Below the pieces are notes generated by a model, which did not search any database, was not told the origin of the DNA, and saw only the letters and a list, made by a program, of their open reading frames with translations. The translations under genes were made by a program, and so were the position numbers. Shown here one piece after another: positions 25,351 to 33,787 of a stretch of DNA of 64,000 bases; position 1 is the first letter of the stretch, and every line of letters starts with the position of its first letter. The stretch is from Shewanella electrodiphila (lineage in GTDB: Bacteria > Pseudomonadota > Gammaproteobacteria > Enterobacterales > Shewanellaceae). The DNA lies in assembly GCF_023283985.1 (NCBI RefSeq), contig NZ_JAKIKU010000018.1, positions 1-64,000 on the forward strand. Direction: 5' to 3'.

Positions 25351-27261
25351 TTAACGCTCGAAGTTATGGAACTTGTCGATACCGAATGATTTACCAGTAT
25401 CATGACATGTTGCACAAGATTCAGCAGTAGGCTGTGTGTACCAGTCAGTAACAACCTCTGCATCGATCTCACCGCCATTTTGTTCCATATGGCTTAGTGC
25501 TGATGCGCTATCGTGACAAGCAAAACAATTAGCTGTAATTGGGCTAGCCATCTTAGTTGTATCTGGGTCCCCATTTTCATCTGTATTGAATGCTTTAGCA
25601 CGCATGTATTGATTTGGAATTGCACTTAAATCAATACCTTCAGCATGACAAGATACACAGTTATCAGCGTTTAAACTGTCTGCTGAATTTGGCACGTTGT
25701 TACCATCTTCATCTTGCTTAGCACCAGAAAGCTCGTTACCGATACCCCAGTGCATGCTGTGAACCATTGGGCCAAAGCCAGGTGCTGAACCTACAGCATT
25801 ACGATCTTGGCCATTGTTATGACAAGCAACACAATCTAAACCACCTTCAACGTAGCTACCATTTTTGTGGTAGTTAGTTTCGTTGTTGTGACAAGTGGTA
25901 CAGCTATCAGTAGTCACAGCGTGACGACGATCGTAATCACTCACTACATTTAAGTCTGCTAATTCAGCAACTGGAGAGTAGCTAGTGAAAGAAACGCCAT
26001 CATAAGATGCATCTTCACCATGATTAAATGTAACACGTGAACTCGCCATGATTTGCGGCGTTTGTAGATCTAATGTTGAATGACAGAAAGTTTTAGAACC
26101 ATCGCTGTTATAAGACTCTTCGTAGCTACGAGACTCACGTCCAACAATAGATTCATTGTGGTAACCATGTAAGTAAGTACTTGCATAAGTTAGCGTACCG
26201 TCAGCATATAGTGTTTCGATGCTTAGTTGCTCTTCACCTTTGAATAAACTTAGGTCAGTACAGTAAGCACCAGTGTCATTCATGTATACAGCAGAAAGTG
26301 TAGTTGAATGCTCAGCACGGATCACTTGACGCTCATCGATACCAATTTTTTCTGATTTAACATGGAATTCACGAGCATCAAAATCACTGTTTGCCATAAT
26401 GAATTGTGCAGAAGCAGAATCCGTTGTGTGACAATCACTACAACCGTTACCCGCAATGCTAGTATTGATTACAGGCTCTGCGTGACAGGTATAACAGTTA
26501 GTCGGTGTGAAGTCTTTTTCAAACTTCTGGTGATTGATGTGACCCAATTTCTGCATGGTATTTTTAGCATAACCACCAGTATTTAGAGAGTTCCCTTCAG
26601 AATCAACATCGCGTGCAACGTTGTTATGACAAACCATACAGCCGCCAACAAAATCAACTTCGCCGTCAGTATTTAATGCAACGTAGCCACTGTGTTTAAT
26701 ATCTGAAGTTGCATAGTCAACGTGACATGAATAACAAGTTTCAGTCGTTGTTGTGTGCGTCATTTCAGGCTTATTCACAATAATATATGGTGAAGAAGCG
26801 ATGCTATCTCCGCCACCTACTTGTAAGCGAATGAGTCCTTCAGTATCAGCTTGAACAGCAGCCATAGGCGCTACAAACTCATATCGACCATCGTCAAGCA
26901 TAGTTAGCGTTGCGCCTTCGTCACTTGCAGATGCACTGCCACCAACAGAACCATCGCGTGAACGCTGAATGCCATCTTCAGTTTTTGCTGCCAAATATAC
27001 TGCAGCATTTTCAAGGCCATTAATTAATAAGCCTTCTTCATCAGTGATTTCAAACTCAAGTGTTACTTGTCCTTCTTCAACCATATGAGAAATAAATTCT
27101 ACATTGGTCACTTCAGAAGCTTCTACTACTGGTGGAGTCGGTCCTGGACCTGGTTCACCTGGTGCTCCATCTTCGCCGTCTTTACCATCGCTACCACAGC
27201 CTGCAATCCCCATTGCTGCTGCAACAACGAAAGCTAATCTGCATTTCGTTAAGTTTTTCAT
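25351..27261 (-). CDS. OmcA/MtrC-type nonaheme outer-membrane lipoprotein cytochrome c, paralogue 2
   Basis: The product is about 636 residues and very close to paralogue 1 in the N-terminal half and in the second heme cluster. The middle domain (about residues 285-450) is much more diverged. It has the same order: lipobox IAGC, Gly-rich linker GEDGAPGEPGPGP, beta domain, four CXXCH (CYSCH, CMVCH, CYTCH, CSDCH), a middle domain with two Cys (CTDLSLF and FCHSTL), and five CXXCH (CTTCH, CVACH, CVSCH, CFACH, CATCH). FCHST does not form a CXXCH. It ends FGIDKFHNFER, nearly as in paralogue 1. The ATG at 27261 is preferred after CGGAG. It is a predicted surface electron carrier, with its own CRP-like site and terminator. 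Confidence 0.92.
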   Translation of the reverse strand: MKNLTKCRLAFVVAAAMGIAGCGSDGKDGEDGAPGEPGPGPTPPVVEASEVTNVEFISHMVEEGQVTLEFEITDEEGLLINGLENAAVYLAAKTEDGIQRSRDGSVGGSASASDEGATLTMLDDGRYEFVAPMAAVQADTEGLIRLQVGGGDSIASSPYIIVNKPEMTHTTTTETCYSCHVDYATSDIKHSGYVALNTDGEVDFVGGCMVCHNNVARDVDSEGNSLNTGGYAKNTMQKLGHINHQKFEKDFTPTNCYTCHAEPVINTSIAGNGCSDCHTTDSASAQFIMANSDFDAREFHVKSEKIGIDERQVIRAEHSTTLSAVYMNDTGAYCTDLSLFKGEEQLSIETLYADGTLTYASTYLHGYHNESIVGRESRSYEESYNSDGSKTFCHSTLDLQTPQIMASSRVTFNHGEDASYDGVSFTSYSPVAELADLNVVSDYDRRHAVTTDSCTTCHNNETNYHKNGSYVEGGLDCVACHNNGQDRNAVGSAPGFGPMVHSMHWGIGNELSGAKQDEDGNNVPNSADSLNADNCVSCHAEGIDLSAIPNQYMRAKAFNTDENGDPDTTKMASPITANCFACHDSASALSHMEQNGGEIDAEVVTDWYTQPTAESCATCHDTGKSFGIDKFHNFER

Positions 27262-27338
27262 CATCACTCCGAATGTATTTGATACTACTTTGTAGGTATA
27301 ACCCGTTTTTAATATTAGACTTTTCTGTATTGTTAAAT

Positions 27339-27354
27339 AGTGACTAGAATCACA
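27339..27354 (-). promoter_or_regulatory. CRP-like site upstream of cytochrome gene 2
   Basis: It reads TGTGA-TTCTAG-TCACT in the coding direction and is followed by ATTT. A TCTAAT -10-like hexamer (27319-27314) begins 19 bases after TCACT. The distance from site to start codon (about 78 bp) equals that at gene 1. Confidence 0.78.
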
Positions 27355-27726
27355 TGCGCCATGACAAGACGTATATTTTATCGCCTTTATGGTAGAACTT
27401 TGAACCAGATCTTAATCAACACATTCTTATATAATCAAAGACGAATTTAACAAATACTTAAGTTGTTGTTTTTAAAGGATTTTTAAATCCTTAAAAATGA
27501 TTAACATTTTAAAAACCTTTATTTTCAAGCCTTTATATTAAAATTTAAGGTTCGCATTACGATTAAACATACGAAGTATAGACAGGATTAATAATGAGTT
27601 AAGGTTATTTTAAGGTTGGAACACTAAAAACCATCAATTAATAGTGTAACCATATGTATCATATGATTTTTAATTATATTTGAATGCAATATATAATCTT
27701 GTGTCAATCATCCCAAATTCAGAATA
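27355..27726. other. Intergenic DNA between cytochrome genes 2 and 3
   Basis: AT-rich and non-coding. Nothing was recognised besides the flanking CRP-like site and terminator. Confidence 0.5.
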
Positions 27727-27758
27727 TAAAAAAGCCACTATGACTAGTGGCTTTTTTT
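27727..27758 (-). terminator. Terminator of cytochrome gene 3
   Basis: AAAAAGCCACTA (27729-27740) pairs with TAGTGGCTTTTT (27745-27756) around TGAC, with T-runs on both strands. Confidence 0.9.
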
Positions 27759-27826
27759 ATTCAAACATCAAACCTAAGAGTTAGTCTTGATTTAAGCTAA
27801 CTCTACCAGCTTATATTAATAACTAT

Positions 27827-29647
27827 TTAACGCTCAAAAATATGGAATTTTTCGATACCAAAAGATTTACCTTCAGCATGACAAGTGGCACAAGATTCTG
27901 ATGTAGGTTGAGTATGCCAATCAGCAGTAACTGGTACGTTTAGCTCACCACCATTTTGTTCCATGTGGCTTTGTGCTTTCTCATCATTATGACAAGCAAA
28001 ACAGTTTGCCATAACAGGAGAAGTCATCACACCAGCTTCACCACCATTGAATGCTTTAGACTTAATGTACGCATTTGGCACTTCATATAAATCGATACCA
28101 TCAGCATGACAAGCAACACAGTTTTCAGCATTTAGCTTAGTTGCTGAGTTCGGCTCACCAGTCACTGCATCGCTACCTTCACCCCAGTGCATGCTGTGAA
28201 CCATTGGTCCAAAGCCTGGTGCTGAGCTTTTAGCATTACGATCTTGGCCATTGTTATGACATGCTATACAACCAATACCACCTTCATCAAACGTGCCACC
28301 TTTATGGTAATCACCTTCAGAGTTATGACATGAAGTACAACTGTCAGCAGTAACGCTATGACGACGATCAAACTCATGAATGAACGCACCTTCAGCACTG
28401 ACGATATCTGAATGAGCAGTCATGCTCACTAAGCCATCAAACGTAATACGTGCTGAAGCAAATAACTCAGAACCCACGAAGCTTTCATCTAAAGTGCCAC
28501 ATAAAGCCATGCTCTCACCAGATGTAGAAACGCTCATAGACGCAGCGCGACCAGTGATTGACGCTTCGTAGTAACCATGTAAGTAGCTAGATACAGAAAC
28601 AGTACCAGCATCCACTAGCTCACCTAAGTTAAGTTGATTTTCTTCAACATCGTGAAGAGAAATATCGCTACACCACTCTCCTGACTCTTCGCCTTGAACA
28701 AAGTAAGGAGCTGATGCTGAAACAACATGCTCTTCCTTCAATTCTTTACGTTCAGTCATTACAGTGTGGAATTGACGCCAGTCATCACCAGTTTGGTTAA
28801 AGCTATTAAATGTTGCTTCAACTTCAGTGTTTGCAACACCTGCTGCATCATGACAATCAATACAAGTCTGTTGGTTATAAACAGTCGTGATTGGATCTAC
28901 GTGACAAGTTGTACAGTTAGATACTTCAAAACCAGTTTCAAAACCTTGGTGATTGATATGACCAATTTTTTGCATATGGGTGTTTGAGCCATTGTCGTCA
29001 CGAGTAACGTGACCGTGACAAGTCATACAACCAGCAACAAAATCAGTTTCACCTTCTAAATCAACCGCTACACGCGATGGATGTCTGAAACTTGAAGTTG
29101 AGTAATCAACGTGACAGGTATAACAAGCTTCTGTTGACGTTGTCATCGCTGCTTCAGGCTTATCAATTACGATATAGTCAGATGTTGCGATGTCACCGCC
29201 GCCCACTTGAAAGCGAATAATGCCTTCAGTGCCAGCAGTTACTGCTGCCATTGGTGCAATAAACTCATAATTGCCATTTTCAAGTTCAGTTAACGAAGCA
29301 CCTTCGTCACTCGCTTTTGCTGCGCCGCCAACAGGATTTTCATCGCTGCTGTTACTACGCTTGATACCTTGCTCAGTTAACGCGGCAAGATATAACTCGG
29401 CATCTTCTAAGCCAATAATGCGAATATCGTCTTCATTGGTAATGCCAAACTCAACCGTTACTTGTCCATCTTCAACCGCATGATGGATCACATCTACATT
29501 TGTAATTTCTGATGTTTCTGTTGTTGGTGGGGTTGGTCCTGGACCTGGTTCCCCTGGGTTGCCATCTTTACCATCACTACCACAACCTGCAATCCCCACT
29601 GCCGCTGCGATAACAAATGCTAATTTGCATTTCGTTAAATGTTTCAT
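27827..29647 (-). CDS. OmcA/MtrC-type nonaheme outer-membrane lipoprotein cytochrome c, paralogue 3
   Basis: The product is about 606 residues and the most diverged of the three. It has a lipobox IAGC, a short Gly-rich linker (GKDGNPGEPGPGP), a beta domain, four CXXCH (CYTCH, CMTCH, CTTCH, CIDCH), a middle domain with two lone Cys (WCSDISLH and LCGTLDE), and five CXXCH (CTSCH, CIACH, CVACH, CFACH, CATCH). The motif APGFGPMVHSMHWG after heme six is shared by all three. The frame is open to 29695, but the ATG at 29647, five bases after CGGAG, gives the same N-terminus (MKHLTK) as paralogue 1. It is a predicted cell-surface electron-transfer lipoprotein with its own CRP-like site. Confidence 0.92.
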   Translation of the reverse strand: MKHLTKCKLAFVIAAAVGIAGCGSDGKDGNPGEPGPGPTPPTTETSEITNVDVIHHAVEDGQVTVEFGITNEDDIRIIGLEDAELYLAALTEQGIKRSNSSDENPVGGAAKASDEGASLTELENGNYEFIAPMAAVTAGTEGIIRFQVGGGDIATSDYIVIDKPEAAMTTSTEACYTCHVDYSTSSFRHPSRVAVDLEGETDFVAGCMTCHGHVTRDDNGSNTHMQKIGHINHQGFETGFEVSNCTTCHVDPITTVYNQQTCIDCHDAAGVANTEVEATFNSFNQTGDDWRQFHTVMTERKELKEEHVVSASAPYFVQGEESGEWCSDISLHDVEENQLNLGELVDAGTVSVSSYLHGYYEASITGRAASMSVSTSGESMALCGTLDESFVGSELFASARITFDGLVSMTAHSDIVSAEGAFIHEFDRRHSVTADSCTSCHNSEGDYHKGGTFDEGGIGCIACHNNGQDRNAKSSAPGFGPMVHSMHWGEGSDAVTGEPNSATKLNAENCVACHADGIDLYEVPNAYIKSKAFNGGEAGVMTSPVMANCFACHNDEKAQSHMEQNGGELNVPVTADWHTQPTSESCATCHAEGKSFGIEKFHIFER

Positions 29648-29720
29648 CATCACTCCGTTATTTTTAATACCAACTAAATAGGCACTTGCGCGCATATTAG
29701 GTATTCCATTTAGTGAAATG

Positions 29721-29736
29721 AGTGACGCCGATCACA
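29721..29736 (-). promoter_or_regulatory. CRP-like site upstream of cytochrome gene 3
   Basis: It reads TGTGA-TCGGCG-TCACT in the coding direction and is followed by CATTT. CCTAAT (29701-29696) starts 19 bases after TCACT, as in the other two genes. The surrounding DNA has diverged, so the conservation looks selective. Confidence 0.78.
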
Positions 29737-29915
29737 TGAGATCTGAAATTTAACAAATATGATATTGTTTAAATTAAAAACTTGAGCTGTGTCTTGTTTA
29801 GGTAAAGCTGATATTAACAAGTATGACCTGAATGCTAACTTGAGGGTTATAAATCAATAAACTAGGTGACAAAATGTATCATTAACTAAAAGATTTAACC
29901 CATGGCTTTTAAACA

Positions 29916-29941
29916 CAAAAAAGACCCTTTCGGGCCTTTAT
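29916..29941 (-). terminator. Terminator of the metal-response operon
   Basis: On the minus strand AGGCCC pairs with GGGTCT (one G-T pair) around GAAA and is followed by a T-run. It lies about 45 bp after the permease stop. Confidence 0.8.
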
Positions 29942-29985
29942 TCATGAGTATATTTAGAAAATATAAAGTTCAACCTATACAAGCA

Positions 29986-31353
29986 TTAAGAACAACAGTC
30001 CCTTCTCATACTCTTTTTAGGTAGCTTATCGTAAATCACTTTTGCCATTAATAGTGCCAACACAATACCTGAGCCTATGGTGACATATGAAGGAAGCAGT
30101 TCATGCTCGTGACCAATTTGCGGCATCACCACAAAACCAAACTCTGCCACAAGATAGTTAACCAATACACCAAACGCTAATGCGACACCCAGTACGCCGC
30201 CTAGATAGCCAAACAAGGCGCGCTTACCTAACTCTTTAGTGACAACGCCTAAAGTCGCGATATTAGTAGCAGGACCTGCCATCATGAACACCAATACCGC
30301 ACCAGGTGAAACACCAGCCAATAACAAACCAGCCGCAATCGGCGTGGATGCTGTAGCGCAGATGTACATAGGCACAGAAATCAATACCATCACTAACATA
30401 GCCAATATGCCATCACCCCACTTGGCAAGAAAATCACCAGGCACAAACGTCTGTACTAATGCAGCAAAGAATAACCCCACCAACAACCATAACGTGGTAT
30501 CTCTGACTAAATCAGTGGCGGCATAAACCAACCCTGATTTCACTCTTGATAATATTGACTCACTTTTAAGCTCTGTCGCCATGTCTTTAGTGGATTCACA
30601 GCAGCTTTCAGACGATTCAGCTGCGAGATCCGGCTTACTTGAACAACAACTGGTTTCCTCTGTCATAAGGTTAGCTTTATCCGCTTTGCTTGCACAACAG
30701 CTAGCTTTCTCTGACTTAACCTCAGCTTTATCCACTTTACTAGAACAACAGCTGGTTTTTTCAGGCTGTACCGCCTTACTTGAGCAACAGCTTTTAGTCT
30801 CAGTTGTACTAGCCATCATAGGCGCTGTATCAGGTGTAAATTTAGGCGCTGCGCTGGCTTTAGTTTTACTGCAGCAAGAAGAAGTCACTTCACCTTTATC
30901 GCCAAGCTCGCGGGCTAATTTTTCACCCTTATCTAACTTAGTTTCAACGATTTCAGGCTTATCATCTCGTCCGACTAATAGCCCAGCCACAACAGCACTG
31001 GTGATAGCAGCAATAGGGCGAATGATGGCCATAAATGGCCCTAATAAAACATAAGACACCGTTACTGAATCGACACCCGTTTCAGGCGTCGACACTAAAA
31101 ATGATGTCGTTGCAGCTTTTGAAGCACCCGAGCGACGAAGTCCCACTGCCGCCGGGATAACCCCGCATGAACACAGCGGCAAAGGTGCACCAATAACTGC
31201 AGCCTTAACAACAGTTTTTAAACCGTGGCCACCCAGTTGTTTTTGCATCCACGCCATCGGTACAAACACTTTTAACAAGCCAGCCAACACTAGGCCTAAT
31301 AACAGCCACGGCGCTGACTCTAAAAATAACTCAATAAAATTACTTAATAACAT
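29986..31353 (-). CDS. UPF0718-type permease with Cys-Cys repeat insert, putative metal(loid) exporter
   Basis: The 455-residue membrane protein has two helix bundles (about 1-140 and 270-440) of the permease family related to ArsP. The PLCSCGVIPAAVGLRRSGAS segment is typical of the first bundle, and VPMYICATASTPIAAGLL of the second. Between them, about residues 150-265 form a polar insert with six CC pairs in short repeats (CCSSK, CCASK, CCEST), and a seventh CC lies at the C-terminus (DCCS). Such pairs suit soft-metal or arsenite binding. The gene is 8 bp downstream of a ZntR-like regulator behind a MerR-type promoter, so export of a thiophilic metal or metalloid is likely, though the ion is not known. 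Confidence 0.85.
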   Translation of the reverse strand: MLLSNFIELFLESAPWLLLGLVLAGLLKVFVPMAWMQKQLGGHGLKTVVKAAVIGAPLPLCSCGVIPAAVGLRRSGASKAATTSFLVSTPETGVDSVTVSYVLLGPFMAIIRPIAAITSAVVAGLLVGRDDKPEIVETKLDKGEKLARELGDKGEVTSSCCSKTKASAAPKFTPDTAPMMASTTETKSCCSSKAVQPEKTSCCSSKVDKAEVKSEKASCCASKADKANLMTEETSCCSSKPDLAAESSESCCESTKDMATELKSESILSRVKSGLVYAATDLVRDTTLWLLVGLFFAALVQTFVPGDFLAKWGDGILAMLVMVLISVPMYICATASTPIAAGLLLAGVSPGAVLVFMMAGPATNIATLGVVTKELGKRALFGYLGGVLGVALAFGVLVNYLVAEFGFVVMPQIGHEHELLPSYVTIGSGIVLALLMAKVIYDKLPKKSMRRDCCS

Positions 31354-31361
31354 AATATGTC

Positions 31362-31817
31362 CTACCCCTGCTTTTCTGCATGAAGGTGATGTTCAACTTT
31401 TGGGCTTAACTCTTTATCGGTTGATTCTAGCGCCTCTAAAATAGAGCAGTGCTCAGCACTATCAGGTCCGCCGCAACACGCCTGTGATAATTTATTTAAT
31501 GAACTGGCAAAAAATTCAAGCTCTGCGATCTTCGCCTGTACTTGTTCTAACTTGGTATCCACCAAGCCTTTCACATCGGCGCAGGCCCAATTAGCTTTGT
31601 CCAACTCAATCGATAACAGCTCTGCAATATCATTTAAACTAAAGCCGACCGCTTTCGCACGAATAATAAAACGTAATTTTTGCGCATCATCTTGGCTATA
31701 TAGTCGATATCCCGCCTCTGAACGAGTTGAAGATGTCAATAAACCGTGCTTTTCATAAAATCGCAGCGTATCTGTTTTAACATCAAATAAAGTCGCGAGT
31801 TCGCCAATTCGATACAT
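31362..31817 (-). CDS. ZntR-like MerR-family metal-responsive regulator
   Basis: The 151-residue product has the MerR DNA-binding domain (MYRIGELATLFDVKTDTLRFYEKHGLL, broken into helices 1-4; RSEAGYRLY wing), a dimerisation helix, and a metal loop ACCGGPDSAEHCSILEAL. C79, C114, C115 and C124 align by number with the zinc ligands of E. coli ZntR. The ZntR ligand H119 is D119 here, with a His at 123 instead. A His-rich tail (VEHHLHAEKQG) is added. It should sense Zn or a related ion and activate its own operon. The start at 31817 follows CAGGT; longer frames lack the family N-terminus. It is the first gene of the permease operon. Confidence 0.9.
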   Translation of the reverse strand: MYRIGELATLFDVKTDTLRFYEKHGLLTSSTRSEAGYRLYSQDDAQKLRFIIRAKAVGFSLNDIAELLSIELDKANWACADVKGLVDTKLEQVQAKIAELEFFASSLNKLSQACCGGPDSAEHCSILEALESTDKELSPKVEHHLHAEKQG

Positions 31818-31873
31818 ATATTTACCTGCCCAGTGAAAACTTAAATTCAAACCTTTACCAGCTTAATAAGCCA

Positions 31874-31905
31874 ATTATAAACCTTGGAGTTAAATCCAAG
31901 GTCAA
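31874..31905 (-). promoter_or_regulatory. MerR-type promoter with dyad operator
   Basis: On the minus strand the -35 TTGACC (31905-31900) and a consensus -10 TATAAT (31879-31874) are separated by 20 bp, too long for ordinary sigma-70 use but typical of MerR/ZntR/CueR promoters. The spacer is filled by the perfect dyad ACCTTGGA-N6-TCCAAGGT (31881-31902). The promoter drives the regulator and permease and is probably activated by the regulator when metal is bound. Confidence 0.92.
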
Positions 31906-32060
31906 GGGTTTTATAGAACAAAGTTCACCCCCTTACTTTGTTCTTATTTCAATATTGTGAAATCGCGCATAAATTTCCCGAAATAACACTGATTACGTTA
32001 AAATACGCGCGTTTCATTACGGCCCACCTAAAAACAATAAGATGAAGGGCGTAGGAACTT

Positions 32061-32109
32061 TGGCAAAACAGATTTCACGCAACTGTGTTCGAGTAATTCT
32101 GTTTTGCCA
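32061..32109 (+). promoter_or_regulatory. Long hairpin in the purH leader
   Basis: TGGCAAAACAGA (32061-32072) pairs perfectly with TCTGTTTTGCCA (32098-32109) around a 25-base loop. It ends 36 bases before the purH start and has no T-run, so it is not a normal terminator. It could be an RNA control element, or an inverted repeat of other origin. Confidence 0.5.
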
Positions 32110-32145
32110 AACTTCCTTAAAATAAATAGTGGACACTGTACCTAC

Positions 32146-33735
32146 ATGAATACTGTCAGACCTATTCGTCGCGCGCTGTTAAGCGTATCTGATAAAACTG
32201 GAATGCTTGAGTTTGCTAAAGCATTACATGAGCAAGGCGTAGAATTACTTTCTACTGGTGGCACCGCTAAATTACTTGCTGATAATAATATTCCAGTGAC
32301 CGAAGTCTCTGACTACACGGGTCATCCTGAGATCATGGATGGTCGTGTTAAAACTCTGCATCCAAAAGTACACGGTGGCATTCTAGCCCGTCGTGGTATT
32401 GATGAAATCGTGATGGAACAAAACGCCATCAAACCAATCGATTTAGTTGCCGTTAACCTATACCCATTTGCTTCTACTGTAGCAAAAGAAGGTTGTACCC
32501 TTGCCGATGCTGTTGAAAACATCGATATCGGTGGCCCAACAATGGTGCGTTCTACCGCTAAAAACCATAAAGACACCACGATTGTTGTTAATGCTAGCGA
32601 CTACGGCCGCGTCATTGCAGAAATGCAAGCAAACGAAGGTAGCACCACACTTGAAACCCGTTTTGATCTAGCGATTGCAGCGTTCGAGCACACTGCAGCT
32701 TATGACGGCATGATTGCTAACTACTTTGGCACTATGGTTCCTGCCCACAGTAAAGATGAGTGTCACGAAGATTCAAGTTTCCCACGTACATTCAACACTC
32801 AGCTAATCAAAAAACAAGATTTACGCTACGGTGAAAACAGCCATCAAAAAGCGGCTTTCTATGTTGATAGCAACATTGATGAAGCCTCAGTTGCAAGTGC
32901 AACACAATTGCAAGGTAAAGCGCTGTCATACAACAACATCGCCGATACTGATTCAGCACTAGAATGTGTTAAAGAATTTGACGGCCCAGCTTGTGTCATC
33001 GTAAAACATGCTAACCCTTGTGGTGTGGCATTAGGCAACACGATTCTTGAAGCTTACGATCGCGCATTCAAAACTGACCCAACGTCAGCATTTGGTGGCA
33101 TCATCGCCTTTAACCAAGAGTTAGATGCTGATACCGCAAAAGCCATTGTTGACCGTCAATTTGTTGAAGTGATTATTGCGCCAACAGTAAGCCAAGCAGC
33201 ACGTGATATCGTGGCAGCAAAAGCTAACGTACGTTTATTAGAGTGCGGCCAGTGGAATACTAAAACCACGACTCAAGACTTCAAACGTGTTAACGGCGGC
33301 TTATTAGTTCAAGACCGCGACCAAGGCATGGTTGATGTGGCTGACGTTAAAGTGGTATCAAAAATACAACCAACAGCCGAGCAGCTAACTGACTTAATGT
33401 TCTGCTGGAAAGTGGCTAAATTCGTTAAATCTAACGCGATTGTTTACGCAAAAGATGGCATGACTATCGGTGTCGGCGCTGGCCAAATGAGCCGTGTTTA
33501 CTCAGCTAAAGTGGCTGGCATTAAAGCGGCTGACGAAGGTTTAGTGGTTGAAGGTTCAGTGATGGCATCAGATGCCTTCTTCCCATTCCGTGACGGTATC
33601 GATGCAGCAGCGGCTGCAGGTATTAGCTGTATCATCCAACCTGGTGGCTCAATCCGTGATGAAGAAATTATCGCAGCGGCAGACGAGCACGGCATTGCCA
33701 TGGTATTTACTGGCATGCGTCACTTCCGTCACTAA
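32146..33735 (+). CDS. purH: Bifunctional AICAR transformylase/IMP cyclohydrolase
   Basis: The 529-residue enzyme carries out the last two steps of IMP synthesis. The N-terminal cyclohydrolase domain (about 1-200) shows RRALLSVSDKTGMLEFAKAL, LLSTGGTAKLL and MDGRVKTLHPKVHGGILARR. The C-terminal transformylase shows LRYGENSHQKAAFY, the KHANPCGVA catalytic region (Lys-His), FGGIIAFN and PGGSIRDEEIIAAADE. The ATG at 32146 is chosen because the N-terminus (MNTVRPIRRALLSVSD) and length then match E. coli PurH exactly (529). The frame runs upstream to a TTG at 32104 without family sequence. The ribosome-binding site is weak. purD follows 270 bp downstream. Confidence 0.98.
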   Translation: MNTVRPIRRALLSVSDKTGMLEFAKALHEQGVELLSTGGTAKLLADNNIPVTEVSDYTGHPEIMDGRVKTLHPKVHGGILARRGIDEIVMEQNAIKPIDLVAVNLYPFASTVAKEGCTLADAVENIDIGGPTMVRSTAKNHKDTTIVVNASDYGRVIAEMQANEGSTTLETRFDLAIAAFEHTAAYDGMIANYFGTMVPAHSKDECHEDSSFPRTFNTQLIKKQDLRYGENSHQKAAFYVDSNIDEASVASATQLQGKALSYNNIADTDSALECVKEFDGPACVIVKHANPCGVALGNTILEAYDRAFKTDPTSAFGGIIAFNQELDADTAKAIVDRQFVEVIIAPTVSQAARDIVAAKANVRLLECGQWNTKTTTQDFKRVNGGLLVQDRDQGMVDVADVKVVSKIQPTAEQLTDLMFCWKVAKFVKSNAIVYAKDGMTIGVGAGQMSRVYSAKVAGIKAADEGLVVEGSVMASDAFFPFRDGIDAAAAAGISCIIQPGGSIRDEEIIAAADEHGIAMVFTGMRHFRH

Positions 33736-33787
33736 ATACGATTTAACATCGCTTGTTAATGCTAATAAGCGATGTACTAAGTTCAGC

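Noticed and set aside
30581..31054. Long open frame on the + strand opposite the permease (157 codons, LLEQQLVFS repeats)
   Set aside because: It is the antisense reading of the Cys-Cys repeat, where the same repeat keeps the opposite frame open.
31960..32060. Possible PurR operator upstream of purH
   Set aside because: ACGCGCGTTTC resembles only one half of the PurR palindrome; the second half is too poor to support a call.
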